Shown: positions 53,070-62,176 of the stretch, piece after piece
How positions within the stretch are numbered: position 1 is the first letter of the stretch
How the letters are laid out: every line of letters starts with the position of its first letter
From: Paracoccaceae bacterium
GTDB lineage: Bacteria; Pseudomonadota; Alphaproteobacteria; Rhodobacterales; Rhodobacteraceae
Assembly (NCBI GenBank): GCA_016744015.1
Contig: JADGFD010000009.1
Coordinates: forward strand, 1-64,000
Direction of reading: 5' to 3'
Length of the DNA stretch: 64,000 nucleotides
Notes under the pieces: model-generated
Seen by the model: the letters and a program-made list of their open reading frames with translations, nothing else
Told to the model about the DNA's origin: nothing
Database searches by the model: none
Made by a program: the position numbers and the translations under genes

Positions 53070-53561
53070 TTATCCGAGCACAAACTCCGTTATCAACAGG
53101 TCTTTCACCTGCCCATGTTCTGTAACCACCTGAATGCGCCGCAACATTTGGGCGCGCAGGCGCTCCAATGCGGCGGGTTTGCCAAGCTCGTCTTCCGACA
53201 CCGCCCGCAGGTAGGTATTGAGCACGTCCACAATGCGTGGCAGCACCATATTGACCGCTTCTTCGCTCGCCGGATCCACATCCAGCTGGGCAGAAAAGCG
53301 CAAAAACTTTGCGTTGGCCGCGCTGCCAAGTGACACCACCATCGGCTCCAATTCAATAAATGCGATCTCAGGCAAAGGCGGCAGGCCTGATTCGGTGGCA
53401 TGGGTATCATGCTCGTCCGGCGCGCCGAGAATCAGCCCAGCATAGGTGGCAAAGAATCCGCCACCGCCCAGCAAAAGCGCCCCTAACAGCCCAATTATTA
53501 AGCCCTTTTTACCGCCCTTCTTCTTTTCTTCGGTCGGTTCAGGCTCGGTTTCATCCGCCAT
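53070..53561 (-). CDS. fliL: Flagellar basal-body protein FliL
   Basis: 163 residues. Cytoplasmic basic stretch, membrane helix (LIIGLLGALLLGGGGFFATYAG), then the FliL domain: FIELEPMVVSLGSAANAKFL and RFSAQLDVDPASEEAVN, ending VKDLLITEFVLG. First gene of the fliL-DUF6468-motE-motA-(807 residue) unit. It is the canonical FliL of the two in this window. Confidence 0.92.
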   Translation of the reverse strand: MADETEPEPTEEKKKGGKKGLIIGLLGALLLGGGGFFATYAGLILGAPDEHDTHATESGLPPLPEIAFIELEPMVVSLGSAANAKFLRFSAQLDVDPASEEAVNMVLPRIVDVLNTYLRAVSEDELGKPAALERLRAQMLRRIQVVTEHGQVKDLLITEFVLG

Positions 53562-53612
53562 TTTTATTGTCCTGCATAAAATCGAACTTTTCTTTTCATA
53601 AACCGCCGGTAG

Positions 53613-53627
53613 CTAACTAATTGTTAA
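53613..53627. promoter_or_regulatory. CtrA-like site between fliL and fliF
   Basis: CTAA-N7-TTAA (minus strand TTAA-N7-TTAG), one mismatch to consensus, in the 110-base divergent control region. Confidence 0.4.
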
Positions 53628-53671
53628 ATCTGTTGCCGCAAATTGCATAAAAATACGTCGAGGTGGCTTGA

Positions 53672-55294
53672 ATGGCCGCTGGCATTGAAAAACAGAAGTT
53701 GATTGGAATGACGTCTATGTGGAGCACACTTGATCCTCGCAAAAAAATAATCTTTGTGCTGGCCGCTGTGGCCGCACTTGTGGCTACGCTCGGGCTGGTG
53801 CGGGTGGCAACCACGCCCAGCCTTTCGCTACTTTACGCAGGGCTGGACCCAGCGGTTTCTGGCGAAGTCATCACCTCACTTGACCAACGTGGCATTACTT
53901 ACGAAGTGCGCGGAAACGCCATATATGTTGACGCAGGCTCGCGTGATCAAGCGCGGCTGTCGCTCGCCTCTGAGGGTCTGCCCGGCTCAGGTATTGCTGG
54001 CTATGAACTGCTAGATGATCTTTCAGGGTTTGGCACAACTTCACAAATGTTTGACGCCGCCTACTGGCGCGCAAAGGAGGGCGAGCTGGCCCGCACGCTG
54101 GTTTCCTCGCCCCAAGTCCGCGCTGCGCGAGTGCATATTGCCTCGGGCACCAATCGCCCGTTTGAAAGGGGCGCAAACCCTACCGCCTCGGTAACCATAG
54201 TTGCAAATAATGGCGCACTGCCGCCTGCCTTTGCCGAATCAGCGCGGTTTTTAGTGGCTTCAGCCGTAAATGGGCTTTCTGCTGATGCCGTTACTGTAAT
54301 CGACGGTGATTCGGGGGCGGTGTTGAATTCGGCTGAAGAGGGCAGCGTTATTATGGGGTCTGACGGGCTCGATGCCCGCGCCGCTGCCATGCGCGCCAAT
54401 ATCGAACGGTTGCTCGCTGCCCGCGTTGGAGATGGCAATGCCGTGGTCGAAGTGATGGTAGACGCCGAAACCCAGAGCCAAACCCTGACAGAGCGCATTC
54501 TGGACCCTGAATCCAAGGTCGCCATTTCGTCAGAAACCCAAAGTGAAACTGATAATTCCAAAGGCAGCGGCGCGCAGGGCGTGACCGTGGCCAGCAATCT
54601 GCCCGATGGTGATGCGGGGAATTCCAGCGAGGGGAGCCGAAATCAGGCACGAAATAGTGAGCTTATCAACTATGATGTGTCCGAAACCGTGCGGGAAACC
54701 GTGAGCGCGCCCGGCGAGATTAAAAAAATCAGTGTGGCGGTATTGGTGAATGATATTGTGACGATCGAAAACGGGGTGGAGACCTTTACCCCGCGCTCGG
54801 AGGAAGAACTTGCAGCGCTGTCGCTGCTGGTGAAATCAACCATTGGGTATGATGAAGCCCGCGGCGATGTGGTGACGATTGAAAGTATGCAAATGGCCAC
54901 GCCGCCCGAGATCGGCACCTTTGTAGACAGCTCGCCCGGATTTCTGGGCAATAACCTGATGTCGCTCATCCAGCTTGGGGTACTCAGCGTCGTCGTGCTC
55001 GCCCTAGGGCTGTTTGTTATCAAGCCACTGCTTTCTGCTGGCTCTACAAACGATTTGGACCTGCCACCAAATGCACCGGATGACGGCCCACAAATGAGCG
55101 GCAACCCCGCGCTCGCCGCGCCGGATACGCCTTTGGCGCTCGGCAATAGTGGTGAGCAACTAGCCCTTGGCCACAGTGCCCCAAGTGCAGCCGACCTATT
55201 GCGCACAGCCATTTCAGAGCGTTCCACCGAAACCAACCGATTGCTACAAAACTGGATAGATTCCGCCGGTGAACCAGAGGAGACCCCTGCCTGA
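53672..55294 (+). CDS. fliF: Flagellar MS-ring protein FliF
   Basis: 540 residues. Two membrane helices (about 28-48 and 430-452) bracket the periplasmic ring-building domains: SLLYAGLDPAVSGEVITSLD, LARTLVSSPQVRAARVHIAS, and NYDVSETVRETVSAPGEIKK. The C-terminal tail that binds FliG is present. GAGGTGG precedes the ATG. First gene of fliF-fliH-fliN-fliP; fliG does not follow here. Confidence 0.95.
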   Translation: MAAGIEKQKLIGMTSMWSTLDPRKKIIFVLAAVAALVATLGLVRVATTPSLSLLYAGLDPAVSGEVITSLDQRGITYEVRGNAIYVDAGSRDQARLSLASEGLPGSGIAGYELLDDLSGFGTTSQMFDAAYWRAKEGELARTLVSSPQVRAARVHIASGTNRPFERGANPTASVTIVANNGALPPAFAESARFLVASAVNGLSADAVTVIDGDSGAVLNSAEEGSVIMGSDGLDARAAAMRANIERLLAARVGDGNAVVEVMVDAETQSQTLTERILDPESKVAISSETQSETDNSKGSGAQGVTVASNLPDGDAGNSSEGSRNQARNSELINYDVSETVRETVSAPGEIKKISVAVLVNDIVTIENGVETFTPRSEEELAALSLLVKSTIGYDEARGDVVTIESMQMATPPEIGTFVDSSPGFLGNNLMSLIQLGVLSVVVLALGLFVIKPLLSAGSTNDLDLPPNAPDDGPQMSGNPALAAPDTPLALGNSGEQLALGHSAPSAADLLRTAISERSTETNRLLQNWIDSAGEPEETPA

Positions 55295-55884
55295 TGTCGA
55301 TACTAAAACTTGAATCATTTTCCCATGATGTAGAAATCCGCCGTGGAATTTCAAAGTTTGAAAGCTTTGAGGCCCTGCGCGACAATGCCTATAGCGACGG
55401 CGTAAAGTCAGGTGCCGAAGCCGCCAGCCGCGCCTTTGAGGATGAAAAAATCCGCACGCTCGCGCCGATATTAGAAGCCCTCAACGACATGTCGTTTTCA
55501 CAGGTAGAAGCTTGCCAAACCACGCTGAAATCAATGCGCCCGATGGTGGAGCAACTGGTGCAAACCGTGCTGCCAGAATCCGCCCGCCTTGGCTTTGGCG
55601 CTGAAGTGGCGGCACTGCTTTGTAAAGCCTATGAAAAAGCCCCAACATCCCTAATCTCGATCCGTGTCACTCCCGATGCTGTGGCTTCCATTCAAGCGCT
55701 GCTCGCTCCCTCGAAGGCTGATTTTTCAGTTGAGCCCGACCCGGCGCTAGACGGGTTGCAAGCGCGGGTCAGTTGGCAAGGCGGATATGACCAAATTGAC
55801 CTCGATGCCGCGCTGGATAACGTGCGTAAGGCGATAGATACATTTTTTAGCAAAATTGAAAAGACGGGAACTGAAAATGCCTGA
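55294..55884 (+). CDS. FliH-like flagellar export protein
   Basis: 196 residues. Acidic and helical, with SGAEAASRAFEDEKIRTLAP and a C-terminal domain resembling the FliH/V-ATPase E-type region (LISIRVTPDAVASIQALLAP, QIDLDAALDNVRKAIDTFF). It would regulate the FliI ATPase at the export gate. The ATG overlaps the fliF TGA by one base. Named by position and weak similarity. Confidence 0.7.
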   Translation: MSILKLESFSHDVEIRRGISKFESFEALRDNAYSDGVKSGAEAASRAFEDEKIRTLAPILEALNDMSFSQVEACQTTLKSMRPMVEQLVQTVLPESARLGFGAEVAALLCKAYEKAPTSLISIRVTPDAVASIQALLAPSKADFSVEPDPALDGLQARVSWQGGYDQIDLDAALDNVRKAIDTFFSKIEKTGTENA

Positions 55885-56149
55885 TACATCTGGCCAAACC
55901 GATAACGCCTTTCTGGGCGTGCCGGTCGAAATGACAATTTCAGTCGGCAAAGCCAAGCCGCTGATCTCTGAACTGCTATCCCTTTCACAGGGGGCCATTA
56001 TCCCGCTTGATAGCCGGATCGACGACCCTGTTGAGGTCTATATCGGTGAAAAACTGATCGCGCGTGGAGAGTTGCAAGAAATTGAAGGTGAAGAGGGCAA
56101 GCTTGGTGTCCGCCTAACGCAAGTGGTTGACTTACAAAATGATTTTTAG
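55877..56149 (+). CDS. fliN: Flagellar C-ring protein FliN
   Basis: 90 residues, a single SpoA domain: LGVPVEMTISVGKAKPLISE, GAIIPLDSRIDDPVEVYIG and KLGVRLTQVVD. Forms the lower C-ring and docks FliH. Overlaps the ends of fliH (8 bases) and fliP (11 bases). Confidence 0.93.
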   Translation: MPDTSGQTDNAFLGVPVEMTISVGKAKPLISELLSLSQGAIIPLDSRIDDPVEVYIGEKLIARGELQEIEGEEGKLGVRLTQVVDLQNDF

Positions 56150-56852
56150 GCTCTGCGCAGCTTTATTTGCGCTTCTTTGGGCTAGCCCCGCGTTGGCCCA
56201 ATCAGTGAGTTTTGACATGGGGAGCGGCTCGCTTTCGCTGCAATCTGTGCAGCTGTTTGTGCTGCTCACGCTGCTCAGCCTCGCCCCAGGCATTGCCATG
56301 ATGGTCACCTGTTTTCCCTTCATGGTCACCGTGTTATCTATCTTGCGACAAGCCATCGGCGTGCAACAAGCTCCACCAAATATGATGATCGTCAGCCTCG
56401 CAATTTTCCTCACCTGGTTCGTGATGGCACCGGTATTTAATCAGGCTTGGGATACGGGCGTCGTGCCCTTAATGGATGGTGCGATAAGCACACAATCAGC
56501 GATAGATAATATCCGCTCCCCTTTTCAAACCTTCATGCTTGGCCGTGTTCAACCCGAAACGCTCGACCTGATGATCCAATCCGCACCATATACGTCGGCT
56601 GAGGGGGAAACCCCGCTCAGTATTCTCGTCCCGAGCTTTCTATTGAGTGAAATTCAGCGGGGGTTTGAGATCGGATTCCTGATCTTCCTGCCTTTCTTGA
56701 TTATCGACCTCGTGATTGCAGCGGTTCTCATGTCCATGGGCATGATGATGGTCCCGCCTGCGGTCATCGCACTTCCGTTCAAACTGGCATTTTTTGTGCT
56801 GGCTGATGGCTGGTCGCTGATCGCCGGCGCCTTGGTGCAAAGCTACCAATAA
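56139..56852 (+). CDS. fliP: Flagellar export gate protein FliP
   Basis: 237 residues. Signal-like start (LCAALFALLWASPALAQ) and four membrane helices; SLQSVQLFVLLTLLSLAPGI, VTCFPFMVTVLSILRQAIG and FKLAFFVLADGW are FliP signatures. With FliQ and FliR it forms the export gate. The ATG at 56139 lies inside the fliN end; a TTG at 56127 is less likely. Confidence 0.95.
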   Translation: MIFRLCAALFALLWASPALAQSVSFDMGSGSLSLQSVQLFVLLTLLSLAPGIAMMVTCFPFMVTVLSILRQAIGVQQAPPNMMIVSLAIFLTWFVMAPVFNQAWDTGVVPLMDGAISTQSAIDNIRSPFQTFMLGRVQPETLDLMIQSAPYTSAEGETPLSILVPSFLLSEIQRGFEIGFLIFLPFLIIDLVIAAVLMSMGMMMVPPAVIALPFKLAFFVLADGWSLIAGALVQSYQ

Positions 56853-57170
56853 TGCGACACCGAGGCGAAGCCGAGGCCACGGCCGGCGGCAACCCGTGTT
56901 TTCAGCTTGCTGAAAACCGCGCCTTGGCCGAGCGGGTGGGGTGGTGTGCACTCTGTTCCAAAGAACAACCTATCCGCCCTGCCCCGAGGCAAAGGCGAGC
57001 TGCACTTAAGGCAAGCGCGGCGCTTAACCGCAACCCTGCATTTGCCACCTGTTAATTTTTGCTGCGCAAAACCCGACAGGCGGCAAACATGGCCTCGATC
57101 CTCGGCAAGTGTGGGGCGTTTCGCCTCCTCGCGCACGCGCCCTCCCCCCTGAGGGGCTTGGGAGCCGATG
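56853..57170. other. Gene-free gap between convergent fliP and flgI
   Basis: No gene recognised. It contains the hairpin GTTTTCAG / CTGAAAAC (56898-56917), which may stop transcription. The first bases (ACCGAGGCGAAGCCGAGGCC) and the last third (ATGGCCTCG ... CCTCCCCCC) loosely resemble parts of the other convergent-gap repeats, but no clear copy can be drawn. Confidence 0.4.
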
Positions 57171-58292
57171 CTATTGAACAATAAACTCGGCGTGCAGCGC
57201 GCCAGCCGCCTTGATCGCTTTTAATATGTCGATCATATCACGGGGGGCTACGCCCAGCGCATTTAGGCCCTCAATCACTTCGGGCAATGAAACCGCTGTT
57301 TCAACCAAGGCCATTTGGGTGCCCGGATCCTGCTCGATTGTGGCTGTTGTATTTGGCACTACAATAGGTTGCCCGCCAATCGTAAACGGGTTGGGCTGCA
57401 CGACAATCGGATTCTCTTCCACCCGCAGGGTTAGTCCGCCTTGGGACACCGCCACGCGGCTGATTTTCACATCAGCCCCCAACACAATGGTACCGGAGCG
57501 TTGGTCTACGACCACGCGGGCGCGTTGTTCTGGGTTGATCTCAATATTTTCGAGCAAGGCCACAAGGTGAGCGGGTGACGGGGCGTTAGCAGCACTCAGG
57601 CTGATCGCCACCGTGCCCGAGTCCAGCATATGGGCAATTTGAATGCCAAAGCGCTCATTAATCGCACGTTCAATCCGCGCGGCCGTGGTGAAATCGGGGT
57701 CTCGCAAGGCCAGCCGCATTTGCTGCATTGATGTGAAATCAAATGCAATTTCGCGCTCAACTCGTGCGCCCGAGGGGATAACGCCTGAAGTTGGCACCCC
57801 TTGCGTAACCGTCGCCCCCTGCCCACCGGCCACCGCCCCGCCGGCAATTACCGAGCCTTGTGCCACGGCGTAAATTTGGCCATCGGCCGCATTTAGCGGT
57901 GTCATTATCAACGTGCCACCAAGCAGGCTTTTAGCATCACCGATGGTAGAAACCGTAATGTCAATTTGCCCGCCAGCCCGTGCAAAGGGTGGCAGATTGG
58001 CAGTTACCAGCACCGCCGCCACATTTTTGGACCGGAAGCTTTCGCCGGTGACATTGATACCAAGACGCTCCAACAGGTTAGTCATCGCCTCCTCGGTAAA
58101 GGGCGAGTTTCGCAAACCATCACCCGTGCCGTTCAGGCCCACAACGAGGCCATAGCCGACCAGGTCATTTCCGCGCACCCCGTCAATTTCGACAAGGTCT
58201 TTTATGCGCACATCCTGCGCTAGCGCAGGAAGAGAAAATACCGAAAGTGCGGCCATACTGGCGCACACCACCGTGTTTAGAATTTTATGCAA
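57171..58292 (-). CDS. flgI: Flagellar P-ring protein FlgI
   Basis: 373 residues. Signal peptide ending LPALAQ, then RIKDLVEIDGVRGNDLVGYG, LVVGLNGTGDGLRNSPFTEE and the C-terminal VIEGLNALGVAPRDMIDILK. Polymerises around the rod in the periplasm. Last gene of flgE-flgK-flgL-flgI. Confidence 0.96.
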   Translation of the reverse strand: MHKILNTVVCASMAALSVFSLPALAQDVRIKDLVEIDGVRGNDLVGYGLVVGLNGTGDGLRNSPFTEEAMTNLLERLGINVTGESFRSKNVAAVLVTANLPPFARAGGQIDITVSTIGDAKSLLGGTLIMTPLNAADGQIYAVAQGSVIAGGAVAGGQGATVTQGVPTSGVIPSGARVEREIAFDFTSMQQMRLALRDPDFTTAARIERAINERFGIQIAHMLDSGTVAISLSAANAPSPAHLVALLENIEINPEQRARVVVDQRSGTIVLGADVKISRVAVSQGGLTLRVEENPIVVQPNPFTIGGQPIVVPNTTATIEQDPGTQMALVETAVSLPEVIEGLNALGVAPRDMIDILKAIKAAGALHAEFIVQ

Positions 58293-58296
58293 GGTT

Positions 58297-59304
58297 TCAC
58301 CTCAGATAGTTTTGCAGCCTCATGCTTGATAGCCGGGAGGTCATCAGATAGATGGCCTCCATTTGCCCCTCAAGGGCTTGAAAACGGGTGGCGGCCTCGT
58401 AAGGGTCAGCCGCCAAAATAGCGTTGCGATTAATCTCGTAAGTGGTGGATTCAGCCGAGTTGCGCGCGGCGGCCGTGTCGATTTGCTCTTCAACATGGCC
58501 GAGGCCTTCGCGCATATTAATCAGGCCGTCTTGGGTGGAAATCGCGCCCAAGGCAGCTTCGCGCAGCATGTTCATGCCGTCAAAATTACTGCCGCCGTGG
58601 TCTCCATTGGCGGCCACTGCTGCCATGGCTACATTGCGCAAGGCCTGACGGATGGCGAGGTCATCGCCGCGCAGGGAATAATCCACCACTTCTCCATCAG
58701 CCAGTTCAGCTCCGGGGGCATTCAGCGCCGAGCCTGTGAAGCCGCCCGTGGAAAATCCGCCAGCGGGGTCAAAAAAGTAAAAATCAATGGCGGCGGTGGC
58801 GGCAACGGAATCCGGTGCGGCCAGTGTTGCGGCGGTAATATCGGCATAGATTGTGGAGGCATCTACCACTGCGGGGCCATCAACATTGGCGCCCGCAAAC
58901 AGCGATTGCCCGCCATATTGCGCATTTAGTGACGAAACCATGCGATCAAGCGCGCCGCGCGCCGAATTGGCAATGCTGAAAGCTTGGGGTTGGCTATCAA
59001 TGCCCACGGCACCGAGCAAATCGGTGCCATAATTTGCCAGCGTTTTTTGGATATTCTCCATATTAAGCTGGCTGGCCGCAGCTTTGGCCGACGCGTCTTT
59101 TATAGTTTGTGCACGCATACCGAGCTGTGTCAGCGAGCGCTCAATGGCAAATAAAGGCCCAAAATCACCGCCTGTAGCCTTCATAAGATCAGATTTTCGG
59201 CCAGAGGCCACTTCTTGCCCCGCTTCGTTAAGCGCCAGCTTGGCTTGGGTATTGGTGCGGGCCATTTGCATATGGCTCATGAGGTTTGAAACGCCGGTAT
59301 ACAT
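58297..59304 (-). CDS. flgL: Flagellar hook-filament junction protein FlgL
   Basis: 335 residues. Flagellin-like ends: MARTNTQAKLALNEAGQEVA and SGRKSDLMKA near the N-terminus, and ALEGQMEAIYLMTSRLSSMR with LQNYLR at the C-terminus. Junction protein 2, between FlgK and filament. Follows flgK directly. Confidence 0.92.
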   Translation of the reverse strand: MYTGVSNLMSHMQMARTNTQAKLALNEAGQEVASGRKSDLMKATGGDFGPLFAIERSLTQLGMRAQTIKDASAKAAASQLNMENIQKTLANYGTDLLGAVGIDSQPQAFSIANSARGALDRMVSSLNAQYGGQSLFAGANVDGPAVVDASTIYADITAATLAAPDSVAATAAIDFYFFDPAGGFSTGGFTGSALNAPGAELADGEVVDYSLRGDDLAIRQALRNVAMAAVAANGDHGGSNFDGMNMLREAALGAISTQDGLINMREGLGHVEEQIDTAAARNSAESTTYEINRNAILAADPYEAATRFQALEGQMEAIYLMTSRLSSMRLQNYLR

Positions 59305-60762
59305 CTAGATCTCCAACAAGGTTTGCATGAGTTGGTCAGCGGTTGAAATAACGCGGGCATTGGCGGCGTAGGCTTGCTCGATCATCAAGAGCTGCTGCAT
59401 CTCGTAATCAGTATCAACGCCCGTAATGCCCAACTCGCTTTCGCGCAGAATGTCAAACTGGCCTGCGTTATACGCGGTGGTGTCCTCCGCGCGGGCCGCT
59501 TGGGCAGCCACAAGCGCGGTTATGCCCTCGGCGAGTTCGGTTGCGCTCACAAGGTTAATAAGGCCTGTGGCCGCGCTTGGTGTCCGCTGTGCATCCATGG
59601 CATCCACCATGCGGCGGAGTTGGGTATCATCGCCCGCGGGGCCTTGCACGGCGGCATTTATGCCATCCCGCAAGCGCCAAAGGTCACCGCCTTGAGCGGG
59701 GTCTACGGCGGCATTAATTTCAAGCCGCTGGGCCAGAGCCAGCTCATCAACCGGATTAAAGGCGGCGCCATTATCGGTGAACAGACCTGCATCGCCCGGT
59801 GCAAGGCTAGGGTCGGTGCTGGGGCTTTGGAAGCGCTCCACAAGATCGCGCGCTACAGCATCAATCCTCGCGTTAAACTCGGGGGTGAGCACATCCCGCA
59901 CATTAAATGCCGCAGCCAGCGTGCCACCTTCAAGCTGGCCGGTACCGGTGCCAATGGCCATCGGGCGGCCATTCAACGTGAGGCCCGAAAGCGCGCCAGA
60001 GCCCAATGTCATATCCGGTGTAATGGTGGGTGTGGCGGTAAAGCTAAGCTCGTTGGCTTGGCCGTCAATGAGCGCCGCGCCGCCCTCGGAATAAAGCGCC
60101 ATCACGCCACCCTCACGCGAGATTTGCTTGATCGGAATAATGCTCGACACTTCATCAATCAGTTTTTTGCGTACGTCTTCCAGCGCAGCGGTATTACCGC
60201 TGCCTTGCCGTAGCCTGATCTCGGTGTTTACCGCTTCGATCTTTTTAAGTGCCACATTCACCGTGCGCACCTGAGTTGCAATTTGCGCATCCGCTTCCAT
60301 ACGCACCGCCATAGTTTGGGTGGAGATGTTTTTGAGCGATTGGGTGAGGTTACTCGCCTCAGCCAAAACCTGCTCACGCGCCGAGGCCGAAGCCGGGCTA
60401 TCAGCGGCTGTCCGCATAGCGTTTTCAAAGCTAAGCATGCGTGAGCCAAGCGCACCAGCATCACCGGGCACACCAAGTGAGGCCGCCATGCGGCTAGTGG
60501 CCGTGCTCAGCGTGTTGGCATTGCCATAAGAGGCCCCGCGCGACCGGCGCGAGGAGGTGGCCAAAAGGTCCATCGCACGGTCAATGGAGGTGACAGTGAC
60601 CCCCATGCCAACCCCGCCCACCACCTGCTGATCGGTGTTTACCGCACGGCGAGCGTAGTTTTCGTTCATTGCGTTGGAAATGTTGTTGGACACTGTTTCC
60701 GCCATGCGTGAAACAGAGGTCAACCCCGAATAAGCGTTTGATATAGCTGCTGAAATACTCAT
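59305..60762 (-). CDS. flgK: Flagellar hook-filament junction protein FlgK
   Basis: 485 residues. Begins SAISNAYSGLTSVSRMAETV then SNNISNAMNENYARRAV; ends LLMIEQAYAANARVISTADQ. Both are hallmark FlgK/rod-hook family ends. Follows flgE after 18 bases. Confidence 0.95.
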   Translation of the reverse strand: MSISAAISNAYSGLTSVSRMAETVSNNISNAMNENYARRAVNTDQQVVGGVGMGVTVTSIDRAMDLLATSSRRSRGASYGNANTLSTATSRMAASLGVPGDAGALGSRMLSFENAMRTAADSPASASAREQVLAEASNLTQSLKNISTQTMAVRMEADAQIATQVRTVNVALKKIEAVNTEIRLRQGSGNTAALEDVRKKLIDEVSSIIPIKQISREGGVMALYSEGGAALIDGQANELSFTATPTITPDMTLGSGALSGLTLNGRPMAIGTGTGQLEGGTLAAAFNVRDVLTPEFNARIDAVARDLVERFQSPSTDPSLAPGDAGLFTDNGAAFNPVDELALAQRLEINAAVDPAQGGDLWRLRDGINAAVQGPAGDDTQLRRMVDAMDAQRTPSAATGLINLVSATELAEGITALVAAQAARAEDTTAYNAGQFDILRESELGITGVDTDYEMQQLLMIEQAYAANARVISTADQLMQTLLEI

Positions 60763-60780
60763 GGGTTAACCCCTTTTCCC

Positions 60781-62082
60781 TTAGCGTTTGATATTGGTGG
60801 TTTCTTGCAACATTTCATCCACGGTTTGGATGATTTTTGCATTGGATGAATAGGCGCGCTGGGTTTGAATCAGAGCTGTCAGCTCACCCGCAATATCGGT
60901 TGTGCTTTCCTCGCGGGCATAGCCAATGGTCTCGCCCGTGGGGCCAGAGCCGGCATCCCACAGGAACATGCTGCCACTATCTCGCGTCACCGCGTATGTT
61001 TGGTTTGGCAGGGCCTCCAGCGCGTTGGCATTTGGCACATCAATCAGCGGCACGCGGAAAATTTCCTTACTAAAGCCGCTATCATAATTAGCAGATACAA
61101 TACCATTTTTATCAATTTCAACACCAATCACGTTGCCCGTTGGCGCACCGTTTTTGGAAAGATTGATCGGTGCAAAACTGCTGGAAAGCTGGGTCATCCG
61201 GTCATTTGAGCCAATCATGCCGATATTAATATCCACCGGCCCGCGATCAAAGGTGACGCCAACATCGCCTGTGGCGGGGTTATAGGCTCCACCAAACACT
61301 GGCACCACGCTCAGCATAGAACCGCCGGTAGCGGTGGTGGCGTCAAACTGCACAGTAAATTCGGCAATCGGCGCGGGCCCTGTTGCGAGGTCGGTAATTT
61401 CCATGGTCCAAAGGTTGGACTGCCCTGCCCCCGGCACCTGTGGCGTGAAGGTGGCGGTCATCGTCTGGGTGGTGCCGAGGTTATCAAAATACTCGATCGA
61501 CAGGTCAAACGGATCACCGGTGCCGCCCGCCTGTGTGGCTGTGGCGGGGAGGTTAATGCCCAGCTGAATTTCGGTGGTTGGGTTGGCGGCAAACTGGTTA
61601 TGCGCAACGTTAACCGGCTCCAGCCCCGCGGCACTATCGCGCGGAAAGGGCGGAAAGGTGCCGTCAGGGTCCGCAGGCCAGCCCATAAGCACAAGGCCGC
61701 TATTGCTGGTGAGTATGCCTTCGGCATCGGGCCGAAAAGAGCCGGTGGTGGCTAGCCGCAGGGGCAATGCCGCCGTGCTATCTGCTAAGGAAGAGCTTGG
61801 GGTAACCGGCAAAAAGCCGCGCCCGCCGATGGCGATATCCATCGAGTTTGCCGTGGTGATCAGCGACCCCTGAGTTGAGATATTGCGAAAGGATGCCACG
61901 CGCGCCCCGCCCGCCACATAGCCGCCCGAGCGGCCAGAAAGCGTCATCGCGGTAAAATCCGCATCCACCCTTTTATAGCCAAAGGTTTTTGAATTGGCGA
62001 TATTGTCTGAAATGGTCGCCAGTTTACTGGCATTCACATTCAGGCCGGAAACGCCCGCATTCATAGAGCTGGAGAGGGTCAT
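60781..62082 (-). CDS. flgE: Flagellar hook protein FlgE
   Basis: 433 residues. N-terminal SSSMNAGVSGLNVNASKLAT and ISDNIANSKTFGYKRVDADF; C-terminal ELTALIQTQRAYSSNAKIIQ. The central domain has the DIAIGGRGFLPVT block. First gene of the leftward hook operon. Confidence 0.96.
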   Translation of the reverse strand: MTLSSSMNAGVSGLNVNASKLATISDNIANSKTFGYKRVDADFTAMTLSGRSGGYVAGGARVASFRNISTQGSLITTANSMDIAIGGRGFLPVTPSSSLADSTAALPLRLATTGSFRPDAEGILTSNSGLVLMGWPADPDGTFPPFPRDSAAGLEPVNVAHNQFAANPTTEIQLGINLPATATQAGGTGDPFDLSIEYFDNLGTTQTMTATFTPQVPGAGQSNLWTMEITDLATGPAPIAEFTVQFDATTATGGSMLSVVPVFGGAYNPATGDVGVTFDRGPVDINIGMIGSNDRMTQLSSSFAPINLSKNGAPTGNVIGVEIDKNGIVSANYDSGFSKEIFRVPLIDVPNANALEALPNQTYAVTRDSGSMFLWDAGSGPTGETIGYAREESTTDIAGELTALIQTQRAYSSNAKIIQTVDEMLQETTNIKR

Positions 62083-62140
62083 CGAAAGTCCTTTTCAATA
62101 CTAAACTACATGTTCAGTTCCCACTCTTGCGCAGCTACAG

Positions 62141-62155
62141 TTAAGAAGCACCTAA
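62141..62155. promoter_or_regulatory. CtrA-like site upstream of flgE
   Basis: TTAA-N7-CTAA (minus strand TTAG-N7-TTAA then C), one mismatch to consensus, 58 bases before the flgE start. Confidence 0.4.
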
Positions 62156-62176
62156 CAGACAAAATTGTATCTAAAT

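Noticed and set aside
56853-57170. Third copy of R2 or a gene on the minus strand
   Set aside because: Only loose resemblance to R2; the open frame has low-complexity composition and no recognisable domain.
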